The notes beneath the pieces were generated by a model that searched no databases, was not told the DNA's origin, and worked only from the letters and a program-made list of their open reading frames with translations. The position numbers were made by a program, and so were the translations under genes. Below are positions 9,660-20,128 of a DNA stretch of 22,051 nt, in pieces (position 1 is the stretch's first letter; each line of letters begins with the position of its first letter). This stretch comes from Paramacrobiotus richtersi. Taxonomy: Eukaryota; Tardigrada; Eutardigrada; Parachela; Macrobiotidae. The stretch is taken from positions 1 through 22,051 of the forward strand of contig JAQGAU010001012.1 of NCBI GenBank assembly GCA_034698045.1, given 5' to 3'.

Positions 9660-10684
9660 TGCCTCCGCAATGGAAGCCCTGGATCACTCCAGATCCACTG
9701 AATCGTGGATCGTGCGATCCTCATCGGGTCTACCCTGGCTCCCAGTTACCCAGGGAAAACTCTCAGAACGTCATGCCTGTGCGTTCCCAACCTGCTGCTG
9801 TCAAAGTGTATCCGAAGCATCTTTTACCAGATTCTCCGCGCAAGGATTCTGCGTTGGGTACAAGTGCCACATCTCCCCCAACGTCGACAACGAATCTCGT
9901 TTCTGGATCCAAGGAATCTGCATTCCCGCTAGCCGCAGCAGATCTCAGTCCTGGCGCTACGTTTTCCTCTACATTGCAAGCTCTGGTGAGAGCAGCTAAA
10001 CGGAAATCTGATGAAAATCTGGAAGACGTTCCAAAAAACGTTGAGCCTGTTTCTCGTGTGGAAGGGAATTCGAACTCTGCCCCAGCCGTGGATGAAACAG
10101 TTCTGATCGTTTCGCAGAATAACGGAGAAACGACATCGACGCTGAATAATATAAAGTCTGCATCACCAATTATCCAGAACAAGGTTCGAGACGCTCAGAG
10201 GACATTCAGTCGCCTGGTAGCCCTAGCGAACGGTGCTGCTGTGAATCACGCTGCCAACGGCGAGGAATTAGCTTCAACTAGTGAAAATGAATTAAAAGAC
10301 TCTTCCAGTGTTGCTCAAGCTCCGCCTAAACGAACCAAGCGCCATATTGAATTTTTCGAGCATTCTTTATCCATCCAACGTCCCCGAGGGACGTGGAAGG
10401 AGTGGGACGATGATTCCAAGATTAATGCGGCCCGCTGGTTCGGCGCCCATCCCGAAGACCTGACACCGGAAACGTTGGCCAAATGGGAAATGCCCGGGGA
10501 TGAGATGTGGCCTTTCTTCGCGGAGGGCGCCTGGCAGATGCCGTCGATACATGTCGAGTATCGACTGCGACCTGTCCGTTTTGGAGTGGACGAAAATGTC
10601 GCTCAGATAGTAAACGAAGAATCGGGAGGATTGGCGGAAGTAATTCCGTCGGGTGAGACAAGCGCGGAGGGTGCGTCGGGGTGA
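9659..10684 (+). CDS. copy 3 of the tandem paralog family: unknown function, Trp-rich C-terminal domain
   Basis: One coding exon of 341 residues. It starts MPPQWKP like copies 2 and 4. Residues 1-155 are low-complexity with Pro, Ser and Thr. The helix at about 162-191 (IIQNKVRDAQRTFSRLVA) is the counterpart of copy 2. The basic PPKRTKRHIE leads into the domain at about 227-306, which has all the family blocks (WKEWDDD, RWFGAHPEDLTPET, EMWPFF, GAWQMPS, EYRLRPV). The stop TGA at 10682-10684 comes nine bases before a splice donor (AAG/GTAAGG after 10693) whose acceptor is TTTTTCAG at 11188-11195. The intron therefore falls in the 3' UTR. Copy 3 has one extra base and a TGA compared with the end of copy 2, so its former C-terminal codons are now untranslated. 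The stop is too close to the junction to expect nonsense-mediated decay. No known family was recognised. Confidence 0.85.
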   Translation: MPPQWKPWITPDPLNRGSCDPHRVYPGSQLPRENSQNVMPVRSQPAAVKVYPKHLLPDSPRKDSALGTSATSPPTSTTNLVSGSKESAFPLAAADLSPGATFSSTLQALVRAAKRKSDENLEDVPKNVEPVSRVEGNSNSAPAVDETVLIVSQNNGETTSTLNNIKSASPIIQNKVRDAQRTFSRLVALANGAAVNHAANGEELASTSENELKDSSSVAQAPPKRTKRHIEFFEHSLSIQRPRGTWKEWDDDSKINAARWFGAHPEDLTPETLAKWEMPGDEMWPFFAEGAWQMPSIHVEYRLRPVRFGVDENVAQIVNEESGGLAEVIPSGETSAEGASG

Positions 10685-10693
10685 AAATGGAAG

Positions 10694-11195
10694 GTAAGGT
10701 ACAGTAGAGCTTCATTAAATGAATGCTCCAGTAAATAATGTTTTGCTAAATAACTGGTGGAATATTCTACCAAATTTTACTATTAACATACATGTTTATA
10801 AACTATGAATGTTTATTGTGTACAGGGGAAGGTTAACGTTTACATACATATTCGTTAAACAAATAATGATTAAAAAAATGAATTGAAAATCGTTCAAGTA
10901 AGATGATCCTGTCGAACGGGTAAATGTTTAATATGGCTTGTAAGCTGTTGTTTCTTTCACATAATTATTGTGGAATAATTGTTCACTTGTTGGTTAGTAA
11001 CTGGTTTACGATTAAATTATTATTCGGTACGGAAGATATGACATGTGTACGTTCTTCGAATCTTCGTAACTTGTTTCTTGTTTAACCACCAGTCAACAAT
11101 ACAAAATACAGTGCTTTTCACATATGTACGATGAGTATACTTGTGGTTTACGTGAACATGTGATTAATGATTATTATAATTTTTTTGTTTTTCAG
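10694..11195 (+). other. 3' UTR intron of copy 3
   Basis: The donor GTAAGG and acceptor TTTTTGTTTTTCAG sit in the same places as the C-terminal introns of copies 2 and 4. After the acceptor, TGAACCGGCGTGA corresponds to the spliced tail codons of copy 2 (GAA TCA GCA TAA), but here they are not translated. Confidence 0.6.
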
Positions 11196-11854
11196 TGAAC
11201 CGGCGTGAAGTTACGATCTGGATGTGGACCGATGCTGACAATGACATTACACAGTATTTACAGTATTTACAAGATTTAAGAATATGTTGTTTGATGTTTT
11301 CCTAACGCTCATGCAATTGCTGCACAAAGAACCAATTTTCGAAACTTGCTCAGTTCTGTTATTACTTATTATCGTCGATCTCTTGACAGTAATTCGACAG
11401 CTGTTTCTGTTCTTTCTTCATGTTGATCTGTCCGTTTGATGTTTACGCAGCTGCATATTTATTTCGTTCAGTTTAACATGTGGTTGCGGTGTAAGTGAAT
11501 AATCGATATTTGACTTGTCTTTTGCATTCCAAGAATTGAAATAATTAATATGACCATTTAATTGGTAGGGTTTTTTTAGCGCGGTCTTTACGCTTGCTAA
11601 GAAGTCGTGAAACTCAGACGCGGTCTCTGATCCCTGCTGGTTTCTGAAATTTCAAACAGAAATTAAGGAAATAAAGTATATTAATTTTGAAGTATCTAAT
11701 GTGTATTTATAAAGTATATTCGATTTTATTTTCCAAAAAAAATACTCACAAGTCAGCCCATAATCAAATTCGCTGGTATAAAATTTAATGATATAATAAC
11801 AAAGACACACAAATGATACAGACAAGCTGAGACAATTATTGTGTACTCCTGAAT
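11196..11854. other. 3' UTR of copy 3 and spacer
   Basis: No gene is supported. It carries sequence shared with the 3' region of copy 2 (GCTCATGCAATTG near 11308 and the GCTAAGAAGTCGTG segment at 11595-11623). A possible AATAAA poly(A) signal is at 11670-11675. Confidence 0.45.
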
Positions 11855-12040
11855 TCTTAAACGCGTAACTTCCGCTCCAAAAAAACATACATCTCTTACA
11901 TCCTTCTAGTTCTGTGTTTCTTTGGCCCAAAAAGACACAGAAGGAAATTAAAAATTTGGATACCCTGATTGCAATATGCAACCAATATGTTGAGGGTTCT
12001 GCCGCGCCTTCCGGCACAGCTCCGCTCGTTGCGCCTCTCC
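11855..12040 (+). promoter_or_regulatory. upstream conserved blocks of copy 4
   Basis: TCTTAAACGCGTAACTTCCG at 11855-11874 matches copy 3 at 18 of 20 bases. 12001-12040 (GCGCCTTCCGGCACAGCTCC, then GCTCGTTGCGCC) is the weaker match to the block of copies 2 and 3. The second block is about 75 bases nearer the start codon than in the other copies. Confidence 0.4.
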
Positions 12041-12158
12041 ATATTGCTGCACTGGCACGACAAAATTTCACTTTTGAATTTTGTGGCTTTTTTGGTAAAA
12101 ACACCAGTTATCATCGTTCTTTCTTCTTCCTGGTGTTCTGGTAGTGCTGATTACAACC

Positions 12159-12178
12159 TTTCTGCCAGTATGCAGTAA
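12159..12178 (+). promoter_or_regulatory. partly broken inverted repeat at the start codon of copy 4
   Basis: TTTCTGCCAGTATGCAGTAA is homologous to the perfect repeat of copy 3, but two of eight pairs are lost. The left arm and loop are unchanged. Confidence 0.45.
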
Positions 12179-13999
12179 TGCCACCGCAATTCATTACCGT
12201 GTTCCGAGATCCATCACTGAAGCAGCAATACCGAATTATGCCAGATTTAGATCCCCGTAGCCGAGGATCGTGCGATCCTCTTCGTGACCAGGGACGTGAT
12301 GCGTCTGATGGCGAGAAGAACGATGTGCCACTGCCAGGACCCTCGACCAGCTCAACGTCGCAGCCGAAGAGGAGTCTTCCTGTAGGCAGGAAAAGCTATA
12401 TGAAGATTTCGCGTCCCCAACCGACTGTATTCAGATTTAGTCCCGGAGGTTTCTTCGCTAAGTCTGGTGCGAAGGTTTCTCCAGACAAAGAATTCGCATT
12501 TAAAATCGTTCCCGTCATTCCACTTCCCAGAATGCGAGCTTCTCCACTGGAACCGCATAAAAGTACCGAACAGCCGTCCCCTGAAGTTAGTGAAACAGCC
12601 CCTGAATGTGACAAACTGGGAAGGAATTCTGCACACAATTCGCCACCTGTTGATCAACCGAAGTTACCGAACGATCTTGACGCGCTTCTTCGTATAGTAA
12701 ACGCGGAAACTGAACGGTTGACACCCTTGAATAACGTCGCATCTTCACCAGAAGTTACTGAGAAGAAACGCAATGCACAGACGGCCTTGGATCGTCTGCT
12801 ATCGAAAAAGAAGAAAAACGATCCGAATCTCGATTCTCAACGCCAGGAACCATCTGCGAGTGCTCAAGCATCAACAGCGGCCAGTGCTGCAGATTCTACC
12901 GAAAAAGACGTTTCTCATCCGGAAAAGAACAATACTCCCGAGTTGACTGTCCCTGTAGCGCCGTCTGAAGACTCTCAAGTAAAAAAATGCCATATTAAAT
13001 TTTTCGAGAAGTCCTTGTTGCTCCGGCGTCCTCAAGGTACGTGGGAAGATTGGGACGATGACGCCAAGATTAATGCAGCCCGCTGGTTCGGCGCCCAGCC
13101 CGAAGACATGACACCGGAGACGCTGGCTAAGTGGGAAATGCCCAAGCAGGAGATGTGGCCCTTTTTCGCGGAGGGCGCGTGGCAGATTCCCTGGGTGCAT
13201 GTTGAGTATGGACTACGACCTGTACGTTCTGGAGAAGTGCAAAATGTCGCTGAAGGAGGGACTGAAGAACCGGAACGATTCGCGGAAGTGTTTGAATGGG
13301 GCGAGATCGGTGCGGAGGGAAATGGAGTGCAGAGTACCTCACGGCTCACGGTAAGATGCTGTACTTATGTTATTGAAATTTTGTTTGCAATATTTAAACT
13401 TACTCGTATTAGTAATCATTTAGTAAGTAACAATAAGCACCTGATTGAACCATTTAGTTTTGAGCTGTTTTCTGGTATGAACTTTTTCTGCACTTTCGCC
13501 TTTGGGTAACGACTTAGAAAATTATCATACTAACTGGCCAGTTGTTTCCGTTTTGTACGGTACGTAAAGTGTTCGTATAAGTGATGGGTGTTTGTTTGCT
13601 GCTGGTCGTGAGTGCTGGTAATAATATCGTATGTGATAAGTTTATGATTTCGAGTCGACCGTAATAATAAAAAAACAGCTGTGAAATTTTCTGCGGTAGG
13701 CGTGTTTTTTTGCCCGGTATGTAGTCACTATGTACGATAAGGAAAACAGATACCAGTAGTCATGTCTAGCCGCGAAAAAAGCTGCAGAAGATGATTTTAT
13801 ACATCGTTGCGAGTAGCCCTAACTATTGGAAAACTGATAATAAACTGAAGCCATAACATTACAGATTATCAATATATCGTACTGTTATACTAGTTATTGT
13901 AACTTATTAACTAACCAGGGTAGAATTAAAAATGCCATTTTGTTTTACACAATTTTATGCCTAGCGGTTTACCGAAACGTCTCTTTTGTTTTTCAGTGA
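12178..13999 (+). CDS. copy 4 of the tandem paralog family: unknown function, Trp-rich C-terminal domain
   Basis: Exons 12178-13350 and 13997-13999 join with an ACG/GTAAGA donor and a TTGTTTTTCAG acceptor. The junction is in phase 0 and exon 2 begins TGA, so the protein stops at the junction and has 391 residues. Reading through the intron would add about 52 unrelated residues to 13509, which I consider an artefact. The MPPQF start and the DPRSRGSCDP segment align with copies 2 and 3. The helix with NAQTALDRLLSKKKK lies at about 184-213. A basic VKKCHIK precedes the domain at about 270-349. The domain carries WEDWDDD, RWFGAQPEDMTPET, EMWPFF, GAWQIPW and EYGLRPV, so it departs from the others at a few positions (His to Gln, Leu to Met, MPS to IPW). 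The family is not recognised. Confidence 0.82.
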
Positions 14000-14500
14000 A
14001 TCTACGTGAATTCGTGAATTGCGATTGGAATCTCGATGATTACCCAGTTTGGATGACGATTGCGTACCTGATCACGTTGGCAAGAAAATATTGTTTTTTA
14101 ATTGCCAAGAAAGAATTGTTACGAGACTGAACCAATTCTCCTAAACGTTTATTGCTCAGTTTTACGGAATCTTGTGTTGACAGTAATCCTGATTCAAGAC
14201 ATTCTGTTGTTCCTAGATTTTCATTTGCTCAATTTCATCACGTACAATGGTTATCTGTATAGCGGCAAATTTAATAAAAAGTGCCGGAAATCAAATCCGG
14301 TTTTGCAGTGACTTTGCACTGAGTTTTCAGTGCCTTTTCACCATTTTACGAAGATGTTGCACTAAAAATCAAGTACACAATCTGAACTGAAATACGGAAA
14401 TCTTTGGTATCGTTAATCTCCTAAAAAGTGAAACCGGAAATCAAAAAATCATACAGCAATGGAATTACTAGTGTAAAACAAGGAAATATCCGCGCGTCTG
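14000..14500. other. convergent 3' UTRs of copy 4 and BORCS7
   Basis: No gene is supported; the two flanking genes converge here. It contains a two-sided poly(A) element at 14270-14278 and a short CAGTG...CACTG hairpin at about 14306-14321. Confidence 0.5.
14270..14278. terminator. bidirectional poly(A) signal
   Basis: TTTAATAAA gives AATAAA on plus at 14273-14278 for copy 4 and ATTAAA on minus at 14275-14270 for BORCS7. A GT-rich stretch follows on plus. Confidence 0.4.
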
Positions 14501-15888
14501 TCATTCGGGCGGCGCTGTTCTCTCCGAAGTCTCAGTTATCGTTGAGCCGCTGTCAAACGATGCATCCGGATCCACGGTCGTCGTGCTCGGCGTCTCCGAC
14601 TGCGTTACCACCGAGGAAGATGGCGCGGACTGTGGACTGGGTGTACCGATGATCTTGGCCAGTTTCCATTCCAGATCTTCAATGCTGGCCAATCTACACC
14701 GTATTCGTAAAAAAAACTGAACGTGCATGTAAATCCATCTGAGTCTCTGACGATTAAGATTCGAAAGGAAATTCAAAATGCGTAATACAGTTTACTGCCA
14801 TGTTTGTGCTCGAGCTAGGTCACATCAACAAAGACGCGGCCGACCGTATAAGCCACTACACTACGCAGTTCCCATATGCACAAACTGTCCACAGATGTTA
14901 CTGTTTTATGTCGCATTGGGATTTTCCCATAAATCTCATTAGTAACTATCAGGCAGTAAAAATACCATGAACGAATTTACTTACGCTTGCTCTATACATT
15001 CCTGGCTGAAAAAAAGAAACAAAATCAAGATTAAATCAGATACAGCGGAAATTAGAATTTTAAATAATGATTCGAACAGATCTGATATCCGACACTTTTT
15101 CATAGGCTGGACTTACTGAAGCTGCAACTGCTGCGAGATCACTTCAATCTTGGAGACACTCTATAAACAAGCGTTCAACAATCGTTTAACAAAACACGGT
15201 AATTTAATACTAGTTCAACGCTTTTCCTGCTTACCAATGCACAGCTTTCAATATTCTGTTCCATACCGGCAAACTGTTTCGCGGTGTTCATTAGCACCTG
15301 TAAAAGCATGTCCTATCAAACACGTCCTATTCACAGTGTAGTATTATCGGGCAATTTTAACGATATTTCCAGTGATAAGTCTGTTCATGTTGATTCTGCT
15401 CATACGAAGATTAACTCGAATAATTTCATTACAACTAAACATTCAATCAAATATTCAAATAATGATTGTATTAACCTAAAATTCAAGAAAATTCGCGGAA
15501 AAATCACAGAGTCAGAAAAATGTCGAAGAAATGTTACAAGAACTATTATCAACATCTTAAGAAGGTAAAAATCCATAAGATGTCTCCAAATAAAATAAAA
15601 ATAAATAAAAATAAAAAACAAAATTCGAACGCATTCTTATTTAACTTCACGTTAGGCCTATATATCGGTGGGAGAAAAAGAAGCCGAGAAAAAACGCAGC
15701 AACGAATCTGATTATACAAATACAGGCACCATCAATAATTCATCACGTAGCATTCAGTTACGACCACAGCGCAACGTGCTCACCTCTTCCGAACGCGATC
15801 CCTTCAGTAATTCCCGCGCAATAATTCCCACATCCCGAATACTGGACTGTATCCGTTGGGACGTCTTCTCAATGGTTTCTTCCGTCAT
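14501..15888 (-). CDS. BORCS7: BLOC-1-related complex (BORC) subunit 7
   Basis: Five exons on minus: 15784-15888, 15235-15297, 15117-15160, 14985-15005 (21-base microexon) and 14501-14693. All introns are GT-AG and all phases agree; the product is 141 residues. BORC sits on the lysosome surface and recruits Arl8, coupling lysosomes to kinesin for outward movement. The signature LKGSRS lies at 28-33 and is followed by SEE, VLMNTAKQFAGMEQNIESC and SKIEVISQQLQLHQECIEQA, in the same order and spacing as animal BORCS7 (LKGSRSSEL... then HLQYQQEAI). The helical body ends near residue 93 in EDLEWKLAKI. Animal BORCS7 is about 105 residues; here a Ser/Thr/Pro-rich tail of about 50 residues follows. 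The start is the only ATG giving the family N-terminus. The gene is head to head with PLPBP. Confidence 0.87.
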
Positions 15889-16729
15889 CTTCAAAACAAA
15901 TAAAAGGAATAAAACCGTACAGTACAGAAAACAAGAGAAGTCCGTGGAACATACGGGCGACGCGAATGCAGCCGTGTTATGCGAGCTGTTGGAATGATGC
16001 AGACTGCCCGTTGTCAGCGTCACATTCGGATTCATTTTCCCCTAGTCTCCTTAAAGTGCCTGATAATCTGACACTTTCTATGCCAAAGATGAAGGTGGAT
16101 CGATCATACGCCAAGCAGGGCAAATCATACTCCAATTACAAATTACAAGGCTCTGATTTTGATTGATGGATTGGCATGTAGCTCGTGCAGCTGATTGTGA
16201 ATGTTTCTCCAGACTGATATTGATCATTTGCATCAGGCACTTTCCATTTCCGGTGGATACCCACAGTAATGTGAATTCCATTCCGTGTACTGCAGGAAAT
16301 GCGAAGTTCGATTTAATATTGTATTTAAGATTTAATACCGTCGATAACGGGTAATCTGATAGAGGAGCTTATTCGTTTTTCGATTTATGAAAATTTTAAA
16401 GAGAATCAGGATTTTATCGATCAAAGGTATAGACTGCAAGTTACAGTTTGCAAATTAAACCGATAAAAAACGGTATCGAAGCTATTTCCAGTTGGCCGAT
16501 TTCCATTACTTAATGGAATCTTACAGGACCGGAAGTGATGAATGGAATGGGCCGATCGATGCCAGTTTGCCAGCTGATTGAATTTTTCGCAATTCTTATG
16601 ATTTCTGTTTGTATTTACTTTTGCAGTTGTTGTTGTTAAACAATGTTAATGCCTGCAATTTCATGAGTGTAGAACTATGCTAAAACTGTGATTTTTGGTT
16701 ACTCTGTTTCTAATTTCTAGTAGCTCTGA
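15889..16729. promoter_or_regulatory. divergent promoter region between BORCS7 and PLPBP
   Basis: Two conserved genes are transcribed away from each other over about 840 bases, with no supported gene between. A CTAATTTCTAG at 16710-16720, just before the PLPBP start, could be the acceptor of a 5' UTR intron. Short open frames here have no family similarity. Confidence 0.45.
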
Positions 16730-19120
16730 ATGTTGCGTAAAATGGCCACAGAAACAGTTGATATCGTTGCAGCGCTGAACAACATCCGACAGCTTATGAA
16801 GTCCGCAGCTGCGACCAGAAAACAGGTACGAGTTTCCCCTTTTTGCCGCTTTTATTCCGATTAAAACTTGCGATTAATAAAGCACGGTGGGATGTTTCTG
16901 TCATCAGGGATACAAGGAACCGCTGCTGATCGCTGTCAGCAAAACCAAGCCTGTGGAAATGATTGTGGAAGCTTACAAAGCAGGACAACGGGATTTTGGA
17001 GAAAATTACGTGAGTTTTCACTTTTCAGTCATGTATCGTTGTTTTTTGCTGGTAGCTGTGTATTGCAAAGCCCTACTAAATAATGAAAATATTTTGTAAG
17101 CTAATGTGTAGCCAGTATTCAGAAAGCTTGTTAAATTGCTAAATTTTTTGTTGTGAAAAGAATCTTTTAAAAAGATTAAAAATATGCTGATACTTCGTCG
17201 ATTTATATTTTTGTAGTTGCTTTTAGTATCGTACAAGAGTACTCTCGTTTTAGCAGTTTATATTAAAATAATAAATTAATGGGAAAATATATTCCCTCAT
17301 ATTGAGTTTTCTTTCTTTCAGGTCAAAGAATTGGTGCAAAAGGCTTCTGATCCGCAGGTATGTTTTATATTGCTGCTTCCAGTTTTAGTACATTTTCGCG
17401 ATAAGACGAATTTGCGAATGCTTTGTATTGGTGAATTATAGGTTCTAGCTGACTGTCCAGAAATCCGTTGGCATTTTATCGGACATCTGCAGCGAAATAA
17501 AGTGTCTAAAATAGTGGGTAAGCTTTCTTGTACGGAAAACACGGAATTAAATTAATTAAAATAGCAAGTTGAATAATTACCAAAAATTTAATATCAAAAT
17601 ACCATTTAATAATTATATAATAATTTATTAATAATCACAGGAATTAAAAAGGTGCTTCTGCTTCTTCTCTAGAAATTGATAAAGTGGTTGAAGCTTACTA
17701 AACGTGAAATTAACAACGTACCCTAAATATGACATTCACGACGTGTTTCTAGAAATCACAATTAATTTTTTTACAGGAGATTTGGTATATAACTTCGAGT
17801 ATGAAACTGAATGTTTATTCAATTGGCAGGCGTGCAGAATTTGACGGTGGTGCAAACGATTGACGGTATTAAACTTGCCGACGCCCTAAACACGGCCTGT
17901 GAGAAACGCAAAACACCTGACCGGAAACTGGATGTGATGCTGGAAGTGAATACTAGCAAAGAAGCCAGTAAGGAGTTTTTTGGGGTTTTTTTCCGCTCGG
18001 ACATGTTCCTGTGCTATTTACATTGCAGTTTGTAGCCGGAAAGATTATAAAAATAATGTTGAAAAAACTGCGTATTGCCCAAATGTCTTTGTAATTTTGA
18101 ACACGGTGTTTGTGGTTTTTTTAAAGTGGTGAAAATTTTACCGTAGATAAGCATGGAATCCATCCGGACCAGCTGATGGCCACTGTGGATCATGTCGTTG
18201 CCAAATGTCGTTCGTTGAATGTGAAAGGACTGATGACGATCGGCGCCATCGAACACAGTACCAATGTGCGCCCGAATCCCGATTTCATGGTAAGCTAGTG
18301 GACGATGGAGATGAATGTGTATCGGCTGTTACGGTACCTTTGCTGCGAACTTTTTTTAAAATAATTACACAGATTACATTCGTCCTGGAAGGTTTTAAAC
18401 ATTTTTTTATGTGTATGCGCAAGGCCGTTTTCCCTTTCGTAATTTAGTCTAATAGACCGTACTGTACGTTGTTATGAATGTGCGAGTTATTTTTGTGCTG
18501 ATATACAGAAATGCAACAATGTAGGGATGCTACAGTTCAAAGGTGTGACTTGTAATTGTATCACTTGTCATTTGCGAAACGTGTGCTAATTCTGTAACCA
18601 TCGACAAGTAACGATAAGACGTAGTCCAGTGGCTGTGACCGCCTTCTCTCCTTTCGCTCAGTACTCTATGAATATTGAATAATCTGCTAAAGCACCTCAC
18701 ATCCTTTTTATCCCCCTCACGTTAATAGTAATTTGCATTTTATGTTAGTCTTGCGCAGTGTTCGCACCAGTTAGATATTACATTTTCAGGGTTTTCTTAC
18801 TAATTTGGAGAAAAATTTACGATTTATGATAATTGTTTATGCTGCGCAGAGATTGTATTTGATACAGCCTTTCCCGCGCACTTCAGTACGTATAAATATG
18901 TTTGATGGAAACGGTTGTCTTGTAGACCCTCTTCGAATGCCATAAAACCCTCTGCGAGCATTTGCACAAGGATCCCAGTGAAGTGGAACTGAGTATGGGC
19001 ATGTCCGAGGATTTCGAACACGCCATTGAACTGGGCAGCTCGCAGATTCGTGTGGGCAGCAAGATATTCGGCAGTCGGGTGTACCACACTATAACGGATT
19101 CTGGCGATGAAAAAGAGTGA
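16730..19120 (+). CDS. PLPBP: pyridoxal phosphate homeostasis protein (PLPBP/PROSC/YggS family)
   Basis: Seven exons: 16730-16825, 16908-17009, 17322-17357, 17442-17517, 17830-17967, 18147-18289 and 18926-19120. All are GT-AG and in phase; the product is 261 residues (human about 275). The family binds pyridoxal 5'-phosphate and keeps vitamin B6 pools balanced without a known enzymatic reaction. Motifs in order: [10 protein letters not shown] with the PLP-linking lysine K44, GQRDFGENY (58-66), [12 protein letters not shown] (87-98), LEVNTSKEA (about 141-149), GLMTIG (177-182), [10 protein letters not shown] (218-227) and [11 protein letters not shown] (238-248). All expected key residues are present, so the enzyme fold looks intact. 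Two in-frame ATGs (16730 and 16742) are possible starts. The exon 6 start after ACCGTAG was chosen because the earlier AAAG acceptor gives a stop; the junction codon is Asn. Confidence 0.93.
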
Positions 19121-20128
19121 TTCTGAACCTAACGTTTGAGATCCATTACAGCCTACCGGTGACCGCAGACAACTGGAAGCAAGTGTCGAATGCAATAACT
19201 TTCAAACGTTTTTATTTATATTCACCGGAATATTTCGGGAATTTTTATGCTGCACTGTTGTCTTCCCTGTCAACTAACTGTTCACGTGGCTATTCAGATT
19301 ACGTATGCCAGATGGGCTGTTCAATGTTGTTTTTTTAATTGTGTCAATATAAAAATGCGAATAATGATGTAGTGTTGTTGTGTTGTATAATGAATTGTCG
19401 AAAGCATTCCATGCAATTTAACTGCACGTTGATGGTGTGAATCATCACATCACATTTACTTAGTGATAAGACGAGATAAAACACATGTATCAAGGAGAAA
19501 GAATTTGGGTAAAAAGTAACATTTATTTAACTACAATAATTATTAATGAGTGCATATATATTTAATGTATACTGCAAGAAATTTAGTGCCGTAACTGCTG
19601 CCTGGTAAACTTCAGATGGATAAACCAAAGTAAATGTATAAATAGATGGATAAACTAATGGATAAACTAAATGGATAAACTAATGTTTCCAGTTTTATAA
19701 CTGCGTTCAGAAACTTCGATAACGGTAATCATCCCAGTAAACACATACCGTATCTGCCTGTGCTTACGCATTACGCTACTGCCAAGTTTCAGCAACCTTT
19801 TTCAAAATTCGCTTCATTTATTAAACCAAGTCAGCGTCCAGTTTCCAGCATCTTTGAAATGATTTCAACTGTACAAACAGAAAACAAAAGTAGCATAGCA
19901 GAAGGAAACTTAATTATCAGAATCCGAAAACACAAAACGGACCATCAAACACCAATACAACAAACACCAACAAGCAGTAAACTCTCGGACTAATGAAATA
20001 AAAACATATCGGTTATTACAGGAATTTTAGTACAGTATTAAGTCTTTGTCTCATGGTCAGCAGCCAAACCGGAACCAATCATCCACAATTACAAACGCAC
20101 ATAGGAAAAAAGCAGCCGAGAGGATATT
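19121..20128. other. convergent spacer after PLPBP and GOLGA7
   Basis: No gene is supported. A weak AATATA signal at 19346-19351 may end PLPBP. A minus-strand AATAAA (TTTATT at 19817-19822) may end the GOLGA7-like transcript. A short tandem repeat lies at 19646-19685. Confidence 0.4.
19616..19685 (+). repeat. minisatellite of ATGGATAAACTA units
   Basis: Three near-perfect 12-13 base units (ATGGATAAACTA at 19646, 19658 and 19671) follow a degenerate first copy at 19616-19626, with a partial ATG at the end. Confidence 0.8.

Noticed and set aside
13351..13509. Extension of copy 4 through the intron to a stop at 13509
   Set aside because: A strong GTAAGA donor and a TTTTTCAG acceptor match the intron position of copies 2 and 3, and the extra residues have no counterpart.
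14281..14335. Small CAGTG/CACTG hairpin and a CCGGAAATCAAATCCGG repeat
   Set aside because: The stems are short, not shared with the other copies, and resemble no known RNA family.
16078..16281. 67-codon minus-strand frame in the BORCS7-PLPBP spacer
   Set aside because: It has no recognisable motif, and the spacer is best explained as a divergent promoter region.
18127..18146. Earlier exon 6 acceptor (TTTAAAG) for PLPBP
   Set aside because: It brings an in-frame stop; the ACCGTAG acceptor restores the family KHG segment.
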